17,646 nt of DNA from Bacteroidota bacterium (GTDB lineage Bacteria > Bacteroidota > Bacteroidia > Bacteroidales > Bacteroidaceae). Of the stretch, positions 6,830 through 14,323 are shown one piece after another (positions within the stretch are counted from its first letter, which is position 1; every line of letters begins with the position of its first letter). A model generated the notes under the pieces. It was given only the letters and a program-made list of their open reading frames with translations. It had not been told where the DNA came from and ran no database searches. Location: assembly GCA_023458215.1 (NCBI GenBank), contig JAEXAJ010000174.1:1-17646 (forward strand). The letters are read 5' to 3'. Both the position numbers and the translations under genes were made by a program.

Positions 6830-7480
6830 TTAAAAGCAATAGAACTGCAATATTTGCTGTAATAATACACTTTCCGCTGAATCTCCTTGCGAAATACCAA
6901 CTTCTTTCAAATTATATAACTGCGTCAAAAGGTATGCAGATTGCTTTTCACAGACACGAGTATCATGTACCAGCTCAGCCCAACATACGGTTTCGCCCCA
7001 TAGATCGGTCGGAAAAAAAGATAAAGCTTCAACAGGAATAGCTTTGTTCTTGAATTTACGGAATATCTCAGCCAAAAAAGATACAATTTCAGATATTGCC
7101 CTCTTGCTGCGACTGCGAAAAACAGATTGGTTATTCCTACAACGTAGCAGAAAATAATACCCTATCCACAGATAAAAAGGAAACACTGCTATTTCGGCAC
7201 GCTCTGCTTTTTTCCAAAAGGAGATCAGTGAAACATCCGTATTTCCCAATACAGTATCTGTTTCATCATTAATATAAAAGTTCTGGGTTAAGCATTCTAT
7301 TACGCATCCCCATTTTGCCATACAGATATTATCTTGGGAATCAATTACAAAATGTTGAGCCTCCTTTAATAACAAAGAAGCTTTATCCTCACATTCCGGT
7401 TCATCACCATATAGCCGATACTGACGGAATAGTCGAAGAGATTGACACAATAGCTCATCAAAAGAATATTCTGACTCCAT
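6830..7480 (-). CDS. Hypothetical protein, 216 aa
   Basis: I do not recognise this protein. It has no signal peptide and no P-loop. It reads as a soluble, mostly helical protein with aromatic patches (FPFYLWIGYYFLLR at about 100-113; FFPTDLWGETVCWAELVHD at about 155-173) and several cysteines. The ATG at 7480 has a GAGG about 12 bases upstream and a near-consensus promoter just before it, so it is very likely expressed. It stands alone on the minus strand in the AT-rich region, next to a transporter remnant on one side and about 500 bases of gene-free DNA on the other. An orphan gene with its own promoter in a foreign-looking segment could be an accessory or defence gene, but nothing in the sequence shows that directly. 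Confidence 0.65.
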   Translation of the reverse strand: MESEYSFDELLCQSLRLFRQYRLYGDEPECEDKASLLLKEAQHFVIDSQDNICMAKWGCVIECLTQNFYINDETDTVLGNTDVSLISFWKKAERAEIAVFPFYLWIGYYFLLRCRNNQSVFRSRSKRAISEIVSFLAEIFRKFKNKAIPVEALSFFPTDLWGETVCWAELVHDTRVCEKQSAYLLTQLYNLKEVGISQGDSAESVLLQQILQFYCF

Positions 7481-7505
7481 ATAACAAGTAAACCTCTAGA
7501 GCAAA

Positions 7506-7537
7506 CAAAGGTAGGTAATGCCCGCAAAACTGACAAA
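7506..7537 (-). promoter_or_regulatory. Near-consensus promoter for the 216-aa hypothetical gene
   Basis: On the minus strand TTTG (7534-7537), a 20-base spacer, then TACCTTTG (7506-7513). Both boxes match the Bacteroides consensus exactly. Transcription would start near 7499, giving a leader of about 20 bases. Confidence 0.75.
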
Positions 7538-7624
7538 ACCAATTGTGGACAAAGAATCATTTCACGAACAACCTAATAATAAATCTTTTAATAATAGATT
7601 CCATCATTTATAGTGGACATTGAA

Positions 7625-7786
7625 CTATCGTAAATCACGCCGTCTCAATACAAATACCGGCAGAAAGAAAAAGATTCCGACTATAGACATCACCAATCCG
7701 CCGATTGTTCCCGCTGCCAAAGGAAACCAGAATGCCTCTTTATCCGAAAGAAGGTAAACCGAGGATAGGGTTAGTAATGTTTCAAG
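7625..7786 (-). pseudogene. Remnant of an RND/MMPL-type transporter (C-terminal 53 codons)
   Basis: The minus strand has a short open frame ending in TAG at 7625-7627. Its peptide has two hydrophobic helices and a basic end: LLTLSSVYLLSDKEAFWF, then PLAAGTIGGLVMSIVGIF and FFLPVFVLRRR. That is the typical last-helix layout of RND/MMPL exporters, including the Gly-Gly-Leu-Val-Met helix and the FFLPVF-Leu-Arg-Arg-Arg tail. The frame is closed by TGA at 7787-7789 and nothing upstream continues the homology before the nagB terminator. I read it as the stump of a transporter gene that once stood next to nagB and lost its front part, perhaps when the AT-rich segment arrived. The family assignment rests on the short peptide only. 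Confidence 0.55.
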
Positions 7787-7822
7787 TCAACCTATAGAAG
7801 GGAAGAACAAACCACCCGACAC

Positions 7823-7868
7823 AAAAAAGCGCAATCCGTCTTCTCACCCGGAGAAACGAATTGCGCTT
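7823..7868 (-). terminator. Intrinsic terminator of nagB
   Basis: On the minus strand AAGCGCAAT (7860-7868) pairs with ATTGCGCTT (7827-7835). The stem continues imperfectly inward (CGTTTCTC against GAGAAGACGG) around a GGGT loop and is followed at once by a run of six T (7823-7828). It lies about 20 bases past the nagB stop. Confidence 0.85.
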
Positions 7869-7888
7869 ATCTCTAAATTTTTATCTGC

Positions 7889-8701
7889 TTATTTCAGCAA
7901 GCTTTCCGGTTCCAAATGATCTGCCTCGATATCCTTGAAATAACGGTAAGTACCCACTTTCAATTCGTTGGTAGCAGCATCATCGCAAACAATGATACCC
8001 TTTTCGTGCATCTGCAAAGCACTGATTGTCCACATTTGCATGATAGGACCTTCTACCGCATGATAGAGTGCGCGAGCCTTATTGTGACCATTTACAATAA
8101 TCATCACTTCCTTAGCACTCAGCACAGTGCCTACACCTACTGTCAATGCGGTTTTAGGAACCTTGTTCACGTCGTTGTCGAAGAAACGAGAGTTAGCAAT
8201 GATCGTATCGGTAGTCAACGTCTTCTGACGAGTACGAGAAGACAAAGAAGAACCCGGTTCATTGAAAGCAATGTGTCCGTCAGGACCGATACCACCCATA
8301 AACAGGTCGATGCCACCGTAAGATTTGATTTTCTCTTCGTAGCGTGCACATTCAGCATCCAAGTCGGCAGCATTACCATTCAACAGATTGGTATTCTCCG
8401 GCTTGATGTCAATGTGACTGAAAAAGTTATTCCACATAAAAGAGAAGTAGCTTTCGGGATGATCCTGAGGTAAGCCTACATACTCGTCCATGTTGAATGT
8501 TACCACATTCTGGAAAGACACAATGCCTTTCTTATTTAAGTCAATCAAACCTTTGTACATGCCCAAAGGAGAAGATCCGGTAGGACATCCCAGCACAAAC
8601 GGTTTCTCAGGCGTAGGATTAGCTGCCTTGATCTTAGCAGCCACATAATGCGCCGCCCACTGTGATACGGATTGATAATCCGGCTGAATAATTAGTCTCA
8701 T
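7889..8701 (-). CDS. nagB: Glucosamine-6-phosphate deaminase
   Basis: NagB converts glucosamine-6-phosphate to fructose-6-phosphate and ammonia in the cytoplasm, the last step bringing N-acetylglucosamine and sialic acid carbon into glycolysis. It has 270 residues, close to the E. coli enzyme in length and numbering. The phosphate loop is [12 protein letters not shown] (38-49). The catalytic acid is Asp72 in [26 protein letters not shown] (136-152) supplies Asp141, His143 and Glu148. It starts at ATG 8701 and lies 100 bases downstream of the FprA gene on the same strand. The interval holds AT-rich repeats and no recognisable promoter box, so the two may be co-transcribed. A clear intrinsic terminator follows. 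Confidence 0.97.
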   Translation of the reverse strand: MRLIIQPDYQSVSQWAAHYVAAKIKAANPTPEKPFVLGCPTGSSPLGMYKGLIDLNKKGIVSFQNVVTFNMDEYVGLPQDHPESYFSFMWNNFFSHIDIKPENTNLLNGNAADLDAECARYEEKIKSYGGIDLFMGGIGPDGHIAFNEPGSSLSSRTRQKTLTTDTIIANSRFFDNDVNKVPKTALTVGVGTVLSAKEVMIIVNGHNKARALYHAVEGPIMQMWTISALQMHEKGIIVCDDAATNELKVGTYRYFKDIEADHLEPESLLK

Positions 8702-8716
8702 TGTTAATAGATTTAT

Positions 8717-8800
8717 GATTTATAAATTATGATTTATGATTTATGATTTATAAGTTTACACTGCGAAGCCGCATAAATCATAAATCACAAATCATAAATC
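8717..8800. repeat. ATGATTT heptamer repeats forming a long imperfect inverted repeat between fprA and nagB
   Basis: Almost the whole intergenic region consists of ATGATTT/ATTTATG units on the left (8711-8751) and their inverse (ATAAATC) on the right (8773-8800). Bases 8731-8751 pair with 8773-8793 at 20 of 21 positions around a 21-base loop. In the fprA-nagB transcript this would be a long A-U stem that could slow readthrough or block nuclease decay. No GC-rich core or U-run fits a standard terminator. Confidence 0.75.
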
Positions 8801-8801
8801 T

Positions 8802-9998
8802 CTACCTATCTTTCTTTAAACGGTCTGCCATGGCACGTGCCAGATTTTCACATTGTTCGTAGGTGATATCTTTCATTGCCTGCTTCATCTCCACCGGATC
8901 GCCTACGATTTCGAACTTGCTCTTCTCGGCAAACTCTCCCATGCGCTTCACGGCAGCACCTGCCCAACAGAAAGAACCGAAATAGCCGAGATAACGTCCT
9001 TTCACCTCACGCACCAATATCTTGGAAAGCAAGGATTCTATTTCAGGATAAATCTGATTACTATAGGTGGGACTACCGATAATTAAGCCACGGTATTTAA
9101 AGATATCCATCAGTATATAAGAAGGATTACTTTTGCTTACATTGTGCATTACAATATTCTTGATGCCTTGGGCAGAAAGTTCGGCAGCGATGGCCTCAGC
9201 CATTTGCTCGGTGTTGCCGTACATAGAACCGTATGCAATAACTACACCTTCGTCGGTGGCATAACGGCTCAATTTGTCATAGATACCGATAACTTTGGCG
9301 ATATTATCCGTCCACACCGGCCCGTGAGTAGAGCAGATGGTAGAAATAGGCAGACCGCCCAACTTTGCCAATGCCTTTTGTACAGGAGAACCATATTTCC
9401 CGACAATATTAGAATAGTAGCGCACCATCTCATCCCAATACTTATCCAGGTTGATACGGGTGTCGAGAAAACCGCCGTCCAGCGTACCGAAGCATCCGAA
9501 GCCGTCGCCGGCGAAAAGAACACCTTCCGTCTCGTCGAAAGTCATCATCGTTTCAGGCCAGTGCACCATAGGGGTCATATAAAAACGAAGGGTATGATGT
9601 CCTAAAGCCAGGAAATCTTCATCTTTCACCAGATACTGTTCACCCGTCACACCATAAAAACCTTCGATCATGCCGAAAGTCTGCTTGTTCCCTACGATAA
9701 CGATATCGGGATAATGCTGCTTGATAAGACGAATAGAGCCGGAGTGGTCCGGTTCCATGTGATTGATGATAAGATATTGAATGGGGCGATCGCCGATAAT
9801 ACATTTTATCTTACGAAGATATACCTCAAAATAACAAATATCTACCGTATCTATCAATGCCACTGTTTCATCATCTATCAGATAAGAGTTGTAAGACACT
9901 CCGTTAGGTAACGGCCACATTCCTTCAAACAAATGCTTATTGCGGTCATTTACTCCCACGTAGTGGATTTTTCCTTTTATCACAGTTTTGGGGTTCAT
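8802..9998 (-). CDS. fprA: A-type flavoprotein (flavo-diiron protein), FprA family
   Basis: FprA proteins reduce oxygen to water or NO to N2O, scavenging in the cytoplasm of anaerobes with electrons from rubredoxin or a flavin partner. Residues 1-250 are a metallo-beta-lactamase-like domain with a full set of diiron ligands: His80, Glu82, Asp84 (HMEPDHSG), His146 (MVHWPE), Asp165 (FAGDGFG) and His225 (STHGPVW). Residues 253-395 are a flavodoxin domain with the FMN phosphate loop YGSMYGNTEQM (256-266) and the ring-binding SPTYSNQ. No rubredoxin domain is fused. The length of 398 is normal. The ATG at 9998 lies 60 bases after the stop of the radical SAM gene; a TAATTTTG box in that gap may be its promoter. 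Confidence 0.95.
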   Translation of the reverse strand: MNPKTVIKGKIHYVGVNDRNKHLFEGMWPLPNGVSYNSYLIDDETVALIDTVDICYFEVYLRKIKCIIGDRPIQYLIINHMEPDHSGSIRLIKQHYPDIVIVGNKQTFGMIEGFYGVTGEQYLVKDEDFLALGHHTLRFYMTPMVHWPETMMTFDETEGVLFAGDGFGCFGTLDGGFLDTRINLDKYWDEMVRYYSNIVGKYGSPVQKALAKLGGLPISTICSTHGPVWTDNIAKVIGIYDKLSRYATDEGVVIAYGSMYGNTEQMAEAIAAELSAQGIKNIVMHNVSKSNPSYILMDIFKYRGLIIGSPTYSNQIYPEIESLLSKILVREVKGRYLGYFGSFCWAGAAVKRMGEFAEKSKFEIVGDPVEMKQAMKDITYEQCENLARAMADRLKKDR

Positions 9999-10039
9999 TG
10001 TTTACTCTAATTTAGATTGATTCCATATTTATACAGCTG

Positions 10040-10047
10040 CAAAATTA
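10040..10047 (-). promoter_or_regulatory. Candidate -7 box for fprA
   Basis: TAATTTTG on the minus strand fits TAnnTTTG about 40 bases before the fprA start. No TTTG lies at the expected upstream spacing, so activity is uncertain. Confidence 0.35.
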
Positions 10048-10058
10048 ATGCTTTTTTC

Positions 10059-10985
10059 TCACATATCATACTTCTTGCCCTGATAAGCACCCAGTTCTTT
10101 CATTCTTTTTTGAACCCGGTGATTAAATTCATAATTTTTTAGTCCCCAGTCGGGGGCAATTAGTAACTCTTTAGGAGACTGCGACACAAAACGTTCCAAC
10201 ACAAGATCGGGGCGCAGGTGTTCAACATAATCTATGACAAGTTCAATATATTCGTCCACATCAAACAAATGGAAGTCTTCCGGATGTTGCTCATATTCCA
10301 ATGCCATACGGGTACCTCGAATCAACTGCAACTGATGCATTTTCAAGGTAGTCAGCGGCAAACCCGATAGAACTTCAGCCTGCGCCACAATATCTTCGTG
10401 GGTTTCGCCCGGCAGCCCCAGGATAACATGCCCACCCGTCAGAATACCACAAGCCACCGTACGGGCTACAGCATCCATGGTAACCTGAAAAGTATGTCCG
10501 CGGTTAATGCGTTTCAGTGTCACGTCATTAGTACTTTCAATTCCATATTCCACCAAAAGAAAAGTATGCTTGTTTATTTCTTCCAGGTATCGAAGTAAAC
10601 CGTCGGGCATGCAATCGGGACGGGTTCCGATAACCAACCCCACCACGCCATCTACCGACAAGGCTTCTTCATATTTTCGTTTCAAACTTTCCAACTCACC
10701 ATACGTATTGGTATATGCCTGAAAATAGGCGAGATATTTCATCTCCGGATATTTATGAGCAAAGAAGAGTTTTCCTTCTTCCAATTGCCGGGTAATAGAC
10801 TTCTCCGTACGGCAGTAATCGGGATTGAAAGTCTGATTATTACAGTAAGTACAGCCGCCATAGCCTTTGCTCCCATCCCGATTGGGACAAGTAAAACCGG
10901 CATTCAACGAAATTTTCTGTACTTTATAGGGAAAATAACGTTTCAGAAACTGAGGAAACTCATTATAAAGAGGCATAACACTCAT
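10059..10985 (-). CDS. TIGR01212 family radical SAM protein (YhcC-like)
   Basis: This cytoplasmic radical S-adenosylmethionine enzyme of the TIGR01212/YhcC group has 308 residues from the ATG at 10985. A TTG eight codons upstream is in frame, but ATG is more likely. The cluster motif is the family's unusual long version, CPNRDGSKGYGGCTYCNN, giving Cys33, Cys45 and Cys48. TRPDCMPD (about 120-127), EYGIES (about 146-151) and the GGHVILGLPGET strand (about 184-195) fit the partial TIM barrel of a radical SAM/Elp3-like core. The substrate of the family is not established; a link to tRNA or other RNA modification is only suggested by similarity to Elp3-type proteins. It lies alone upstream of fprA and diverges from dpp4. 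Confidence 0.92.
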   Translation of the reverse strand: MSVMPLYNEFPQFLKRYFPYKVQKISLNAGFTCPNRDGSKGYGGCTYCNNQTFNPDYCRTEKSITRQLEEGKLFFAHKYPEMKYLAYFQAYTNTYGELESLKRKYEEALSVDGVVGLVIGTRPDCMPDGLLRYLEEINKHTFLLVEYGIESTNDVTLKRINRGHTFQVTMDAVARTVACGILTGGHVILGLPGETHEDIVAQAEVLSGLPLTTLKMHQLQLIRGTRMALEYEQHPEDFHLFDVDEYIELVIDYVEHLRPDLVLERFVSQSPKELLIAPDWGLKNYEFNHRVQKRMKELGAYQGKKYDM

Positions 10986-11006
10986 AAAGTATTTGTTTAT
11001 CTCAGG

Positions 11007-11014
11007 CAAAAATA
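11007..11014 (-). promoter_or_regulatory. Candidate -7 box for the radical SAM gene
   Basis: TATTTTTG on the minus strand fits TAnnTTTG and would start transcription about 15 bases before the ATG at 10985. The only upstream partner is ATTG (11032-11035) at 17 bases, so it is a weak call. Its position also argues for the ATG over the TTG start. Confidence 0.4.
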
Positions 11015-11105
11015 AGATTTAAAAAAGGATTCAATAGCATAAAAGAAGTTTTTTTACTACAAATACGAGAGATAGAACAATTTGCATCTTCTCAATTATC
11101 CTGAA

Positions 11106-11133
11106 TTCTTCGTTCTTCATTCTTCATTCTTCA
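11106..11133 (+). repeat. Four tandem heptamers TTCTTC(G/A) upstream of the dpp4 -7 box
   Basis: TTCTTCG is followed by three exact copies of TTCTTCA (11113-11133). The run covers the place where a -33 element should lie for the TACCTTTG box at 11144, so a change in copy number could alter promoter strength. Confidence 0.75.
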
Positions 11134-11143
11134 TTTTTTATTG

Positions 11144-11151
11144 TACCTTTG
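11144..11151 (+). promoter_or_regulatory. -7 box of the dpp4-lipA promoter
   Basis: TACCTTTG is an exact TAnnTTTG match 31 bases before the dpp4 ATG; transcription would start near 11158. The -33 position is occupied by the heptamer repeats and has no TTTG. Confidence 0.6.
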
Positions 11152-11182
11152 TGCTCCAAGAGAATATTTATAGATGTAAATT

Positions 11183-13396
11183 ATGAAACAAATAAGTATC
11201 ACACTCCTTTTTTGCCTTTACTCATTAGCTATCTTAGCCCAAGGTGGCAAAGCACTCGATTTAAAAGAAATAGTATCAGGACAGTTCTCCCCTGAAAACA
11301 TTTATGGAGTTATACCCATCCCGGGCGACGGCGAACATTATTCGCAAATGAATCCGGAAGCTACGCAGATTATCAAATATTCCTTCAAAACAGGTAAACC
11401 GGTCGAAGTATTGTTCGACGCTGCCACTGCACGCGAATGTCCGTTCAAGACTTTCGACAACTACAGCTTTTCACCGGATGGAAAACAACTACTGATCGCA
11501 ACAGAAAAAGCTCCCATTTACCGTCATTCCTATACAGCCGTGCACTATCTTTATAGCTTGAAGCGGAACCTGGATGGTAAAATCAATAACGTTGTAGAAA
11601 AACTCTCCGATGGCGGCCCCCAACAAGTACCCGTCTTTTCACCGGACGGAACAATGGTTGCCTTTGTGCGTGACAATAACATCTACCTCGTAAAATTGAT
11701 ATACGGCAACAGCGAAAGCCAAATAACAGAAGATGGAAAACGCAACGAAGTATTGAATGGTATCCCCGACTGGGTATACGAAGAAGAGTTCTCCTTTAAT
11801 AGAGCTTTGGAATTCAGTGCAGACAGCAAGATGCTTGCATTTGTCCGCTTCGACGAAACGGCTGTACCGTCTTACACTTTCCCGGTGTTTGCCGGCGAAG
11901 CCCCACACATTGCCACATACGAGAAATATCCCGGAGAATATACTTATAAATATCCTAAAACCGGCGAGCCCAATTCCAAAGTTTCGGTACATACTTTCGA
12001 CATAAAGTCCAAAGTAACCCGCAAGCTGAATGTCCCGGTAGATGCAGACGGCTATATTCCTCGTATCCGTTTCACCGAAGACCCCAATAAACTGGCTGTA
12101 ATGACATTAAACCGCCATCAAAACCGCTTCGACCTATATTTTGCCGATCCGCGTAGCACAGTTTGTAAACTAGCGTTGCGTGACGAAAGCGATACTTATA
12201 TCAAAGAGAATGTGTTCGACAATATCATCTTCTACCCCGAGAATTTCAGCTTTGTTAGTGAGAAGAGCGGTTACAACCACTTGTATTGGTACAGCATGGG
12301 CGGAAACCTGTTGAAGCAACTGACCGCAGGCAACTATGAAGTGAAAGATTTCTTGGGTTACGATCCGGAAAACGGCAGCTTCTTTTACACCAGCAACGAG
12401 GAAAGCCCCATGCGTAAAGCTGTTTATAAAATAGATAACAAAGGTAAGAAAGTAAAACTCTCCGATCAAGTAGGTATCAATAATGCTTTGTTCAGCACAG
12501 ACATGAAGTATTTCATGAACCGTTACACTAATTTAAGCACCCCCACTATCATCACTTTGAATGATAATACGGGTAAAACATTAACTACACTGGTGACTAA
12601 CGACAAACTGAAACAAAAGCTTGCAGGTTATAATGTACCTCAAAAAGAGTTTTTCTCATTCCAAACCTCAGATGGCACTACCTTGAACGGATGGATGATG
12701 AAACCTACGGATTTCTCAGCGTCTAAAAAATATCCGGTATTGATGTTCCAATACAGCGGTCCTGGTTCGCAGCAAGTGCTTGATTCTTTCGGCATCAGTT
12801 GGGAGACATACATGGCATCACAAGGTTACATCGTAGTATGCGTAGATGGACGCGGAACCGGCGGGCGAGGCTCTGAGTTCGAGAAATGCACCTACCTCAA
12901 TTTAGGTATCAAGGAAGCTAAAGACCAAGTAGAAACAGCTCTTTATATGGGGCGCCAGCCTTTTGTTGACAAGAACCGTATCGGCATCTGGGGTTGGAGC
13001 TTCGGAGGTTATATGACCATTATGAGTATGAGCGAAGGAACTCCCGTATTCAAAGCCGGAGCCGCAGTAGCTGCCGTTACCGATTGGAATTATTATGATA
13101 CCGTCTATGGTGAACGGTTCATGCGCACTCCGAAAGAGAATGCCGAAGGTTACAAAGCCACTTCAGCCTTTACACGCGCCGATAAATTGCATGGCAACCT
13201 CCTGCTGGTACATGGAATGGCAGACGACAATGTTCATTTCCAAAATTGTGCCGAATATGCCGAACACTTGGTTCAACTTGGCAAGCAATTCGACATGCAG
13301 GTTTATACCAATCGTAATCATGGCATCATGGGAGGCAATACACGCCTACACCTTTACACCAAGTTGACTAACTTCTTTAACAGAGAACTGAAATAA
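11183..13396 (+). CDS. dpp4: Dipeptidyl peptidase IV (peptidase S9B)
   Basis: This exported serine peptidase removes Xaa-Pro or Xaa-Ala dipeptides from peptide N-termini in the periplasm. A signal peptide (MKQISITLLFCLYSLAILAQ) has likely cleavage near residue 19. The N-terminal half is an eight-bladed beta-propeller domain carrying the double-Glu substrate clamp in DWVYEEEFSF (Glu200/Glu201). The C-terminal alpha/beta-hydrolase domain has catalytic Ser606 (GWSFGGYM), Asp681 (HGMADDNVHF, with the substrate-binding Asn683) and His713 (NHGIMGG). Its length of 737 is normal. Bacteroides DPP4 homologues are known to resemble the human enzyme. The stop is two bases from the lipA start, so the two genes are translationally coupled. 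Confidence 0.96.
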   Translation: MKQISITLLFCLYSLAILAQGGKALDLKEIVSGQFSPENIYGVIPIPGDGEHYSQMNPEATQIIKYSFKTGKPVEVLFDAATARECPFKTFDNYSFSPDGKQLLIATEKAPIYRHSYTAVHYLYSLKRNLDGKINNVVEKLSDGGPQQVPVFSPDGTMVAFVRDNNIYLVKLIYGNSESQITEDGKRNEVLNGIPDWVYEEEFSFNRALEFSADSKMLAFVRFDETAVPSYTFPVFAGEAPHIATYEKYPGEYTYKYPKTGEPNSKVSVHTFDIKSKVTRKLNVPVDADGYIPRIRFTEDPNKLAVMTLNRHQNRFDLYFADPRSTVCKLALRDESDTYIKENVFDNIIFYPENFSFVSEKSGYNHLYWYSMGGNLLKQLTAGNYEVKDFLGYDPENGSFFYTSNEESPMRKAVYKIDNKGKKVKLSDQVGINNALFSTDMKYFMNRYTNLSTPTIITLNDNTGKTLTTLVTNDKLKQKLAGYNVPQKEFFSFQTSDGTTLNGWMMKPTDFSASKKYPVLMFQYSGPGSQQVLDSFGISWETYMASQGYIVVCVDGRGTGGRGSEFEKCTYLNLGIKEAKDQVETALYMGRQPFVDKNRIGIWGWSFGGYMTIMSMSEGTPVFKAGAAVAAVTDWNYYDTVYGERFMRTPKENAEGYKATSAFTRADKLHGNLLLVHGMADDNVHFQNCAEYAEHLVQLGKQFDMQVYTNRNHGIMGGNTRLHLYTKLTNFFNRELK

Positions 13397-13398
13397 AA

Positions 13399-14265
13399 AT
13401 GGGCGACAGAGTACGCAAGCCGGAATGGCTCAAAATAAGTATCGGTGCCAACGAGCGTTATACCGAAACCAAGCGGATTGTTGAATCCCATTGCCTCCAT
13501 ACTATTTGTAGCAGCGGACGTTGCCCCAACATGGGCGAATGTTGGGGAAAAGGAACCGCCACTTTTATGATTGGCGGTGATATCTGTACCCGTTGCTGCA
13601 AATTCTGCAACACGCAGACGGGAAAACCTTTGCCATTGGACGAGAAAGAACCGACTCATGTGGCAGAGTCCATTGCCTTGATGAAACTTTCACATGCCGT
13701 TATCACTTCGGTTGACCGGGACGACTTGCCTGATCTCGGGGCTGCCCACTGGACGCAAACTATCCAAGAGATCAAGCGCTTGAATCCGGAGACCACCGTA
13801 GAAGTGCTAATACCCGACTTTCAAGGAAGGAAAGAACTTGTCAGCCTGGTAATAGAAGCCCAGCCGGAAATTATTTCCCACAATATGGAAACCGTACGGC
13901 GCATCACTCCTTTAGTACGCAGTGCAGCCCGATATGATACCAGCCTTGAAGTTTTGCGCCAAATATCAGAAAGTGGAATTACTACTAAATCCGGTATTAT
14001 GGTAGGTTTGGGAGAAACGCCTGAAGAGGTGGAAGAACTCATGGATGACCTTCGTCTGGCAGGTTGCCACATCCTTACTATCGGACAGTACCTACAGCCC
14101 ACGCACAAGCACTATCCGGTAGCAGAATATATCACACCTGCGCAATTCGACTTATACAAGCAAATTGGATTGAAAAAAGGATTCACCCAAGTAGAAAGCG
14201 CCCCCTTAGTGCGTTCTTCCTATCATGCAGAAAAGTCAGTGCAACATCTACAAAAAAAGACTTGA
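13399..14265 (+). CDS. lipA: Lipoyl synthase
   Basis: LipA inserts two sulfur atoms into protein-bound octanoyl groups to make the lipoyl cofactor of 2-oxoacid dehydrogenases and the glycine cleavage system. The auxiliary 4Fe-4S cluster motif is CSSGRCPNMGEC (Cys37, Cys42, Cys48). The radical SAM motif CTRCCKFC gives Cys63, Cys67 and Cys70. The C-terminal RSSYHAE matches the conserved Ser that binds the auxiliary cluster. The protein has 288 residues, a usual length. It starts two bases after dpp4, an odd functional partner, and the next gene begins 58 bases downstream. No lipB is visible in the window. Confidence 0.97.
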   Translation: MGDRVRKPEWLKISIGANERYTETKRIVESHCLHTICSSGRCPNMGECWGKGTATFMIGGDICTRCCKFCNTQTGKPLPLDEKEPTHVAESIALMKLSHAVITSVDRDDLPDLGAAHWTQTIQEIKRLNPETTVEVLIPDFQGRKELVSLVIEAQPEIISHNMETVRRITPLVRSAARYDTSLEVLRQISESGITTKSGIMVGLGETPEEVEELMDDLRLAGCHILTIGQYLQPTHKHYPVAEYITPAQFDLYKQIGLKKGFTQVESAPLVRSSYHAEKSVQHLQKKT

Positions 14266-14323
14266 TAATAGAACATTTCATTCTATATGTTGTTAATTTA
14301 ATAAACGACAAAATAGTGCGATA

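Noticed and set aside
6661..6900. 79-codon minus-strand open frame after the 216-aa gene
   Set aside because: It overlaps the end of the 216-aa gene in another frame, starts inside it, has no promoter or ribosome site and is compositionally random AT-rich sequence.
4483..7619. GTGGACA copies as terminal inverted repeats of an insertion sequence
   Set aside because: All copies point the same way, flanks do not match beyond a few bases, and no transposase frame lies between them.
8711..8800. CRISPR array from the repeated ATGATTT units
   Set aside because: The units are seven bases, contiguous and inverted, with no spacers, and no cas genes are present.
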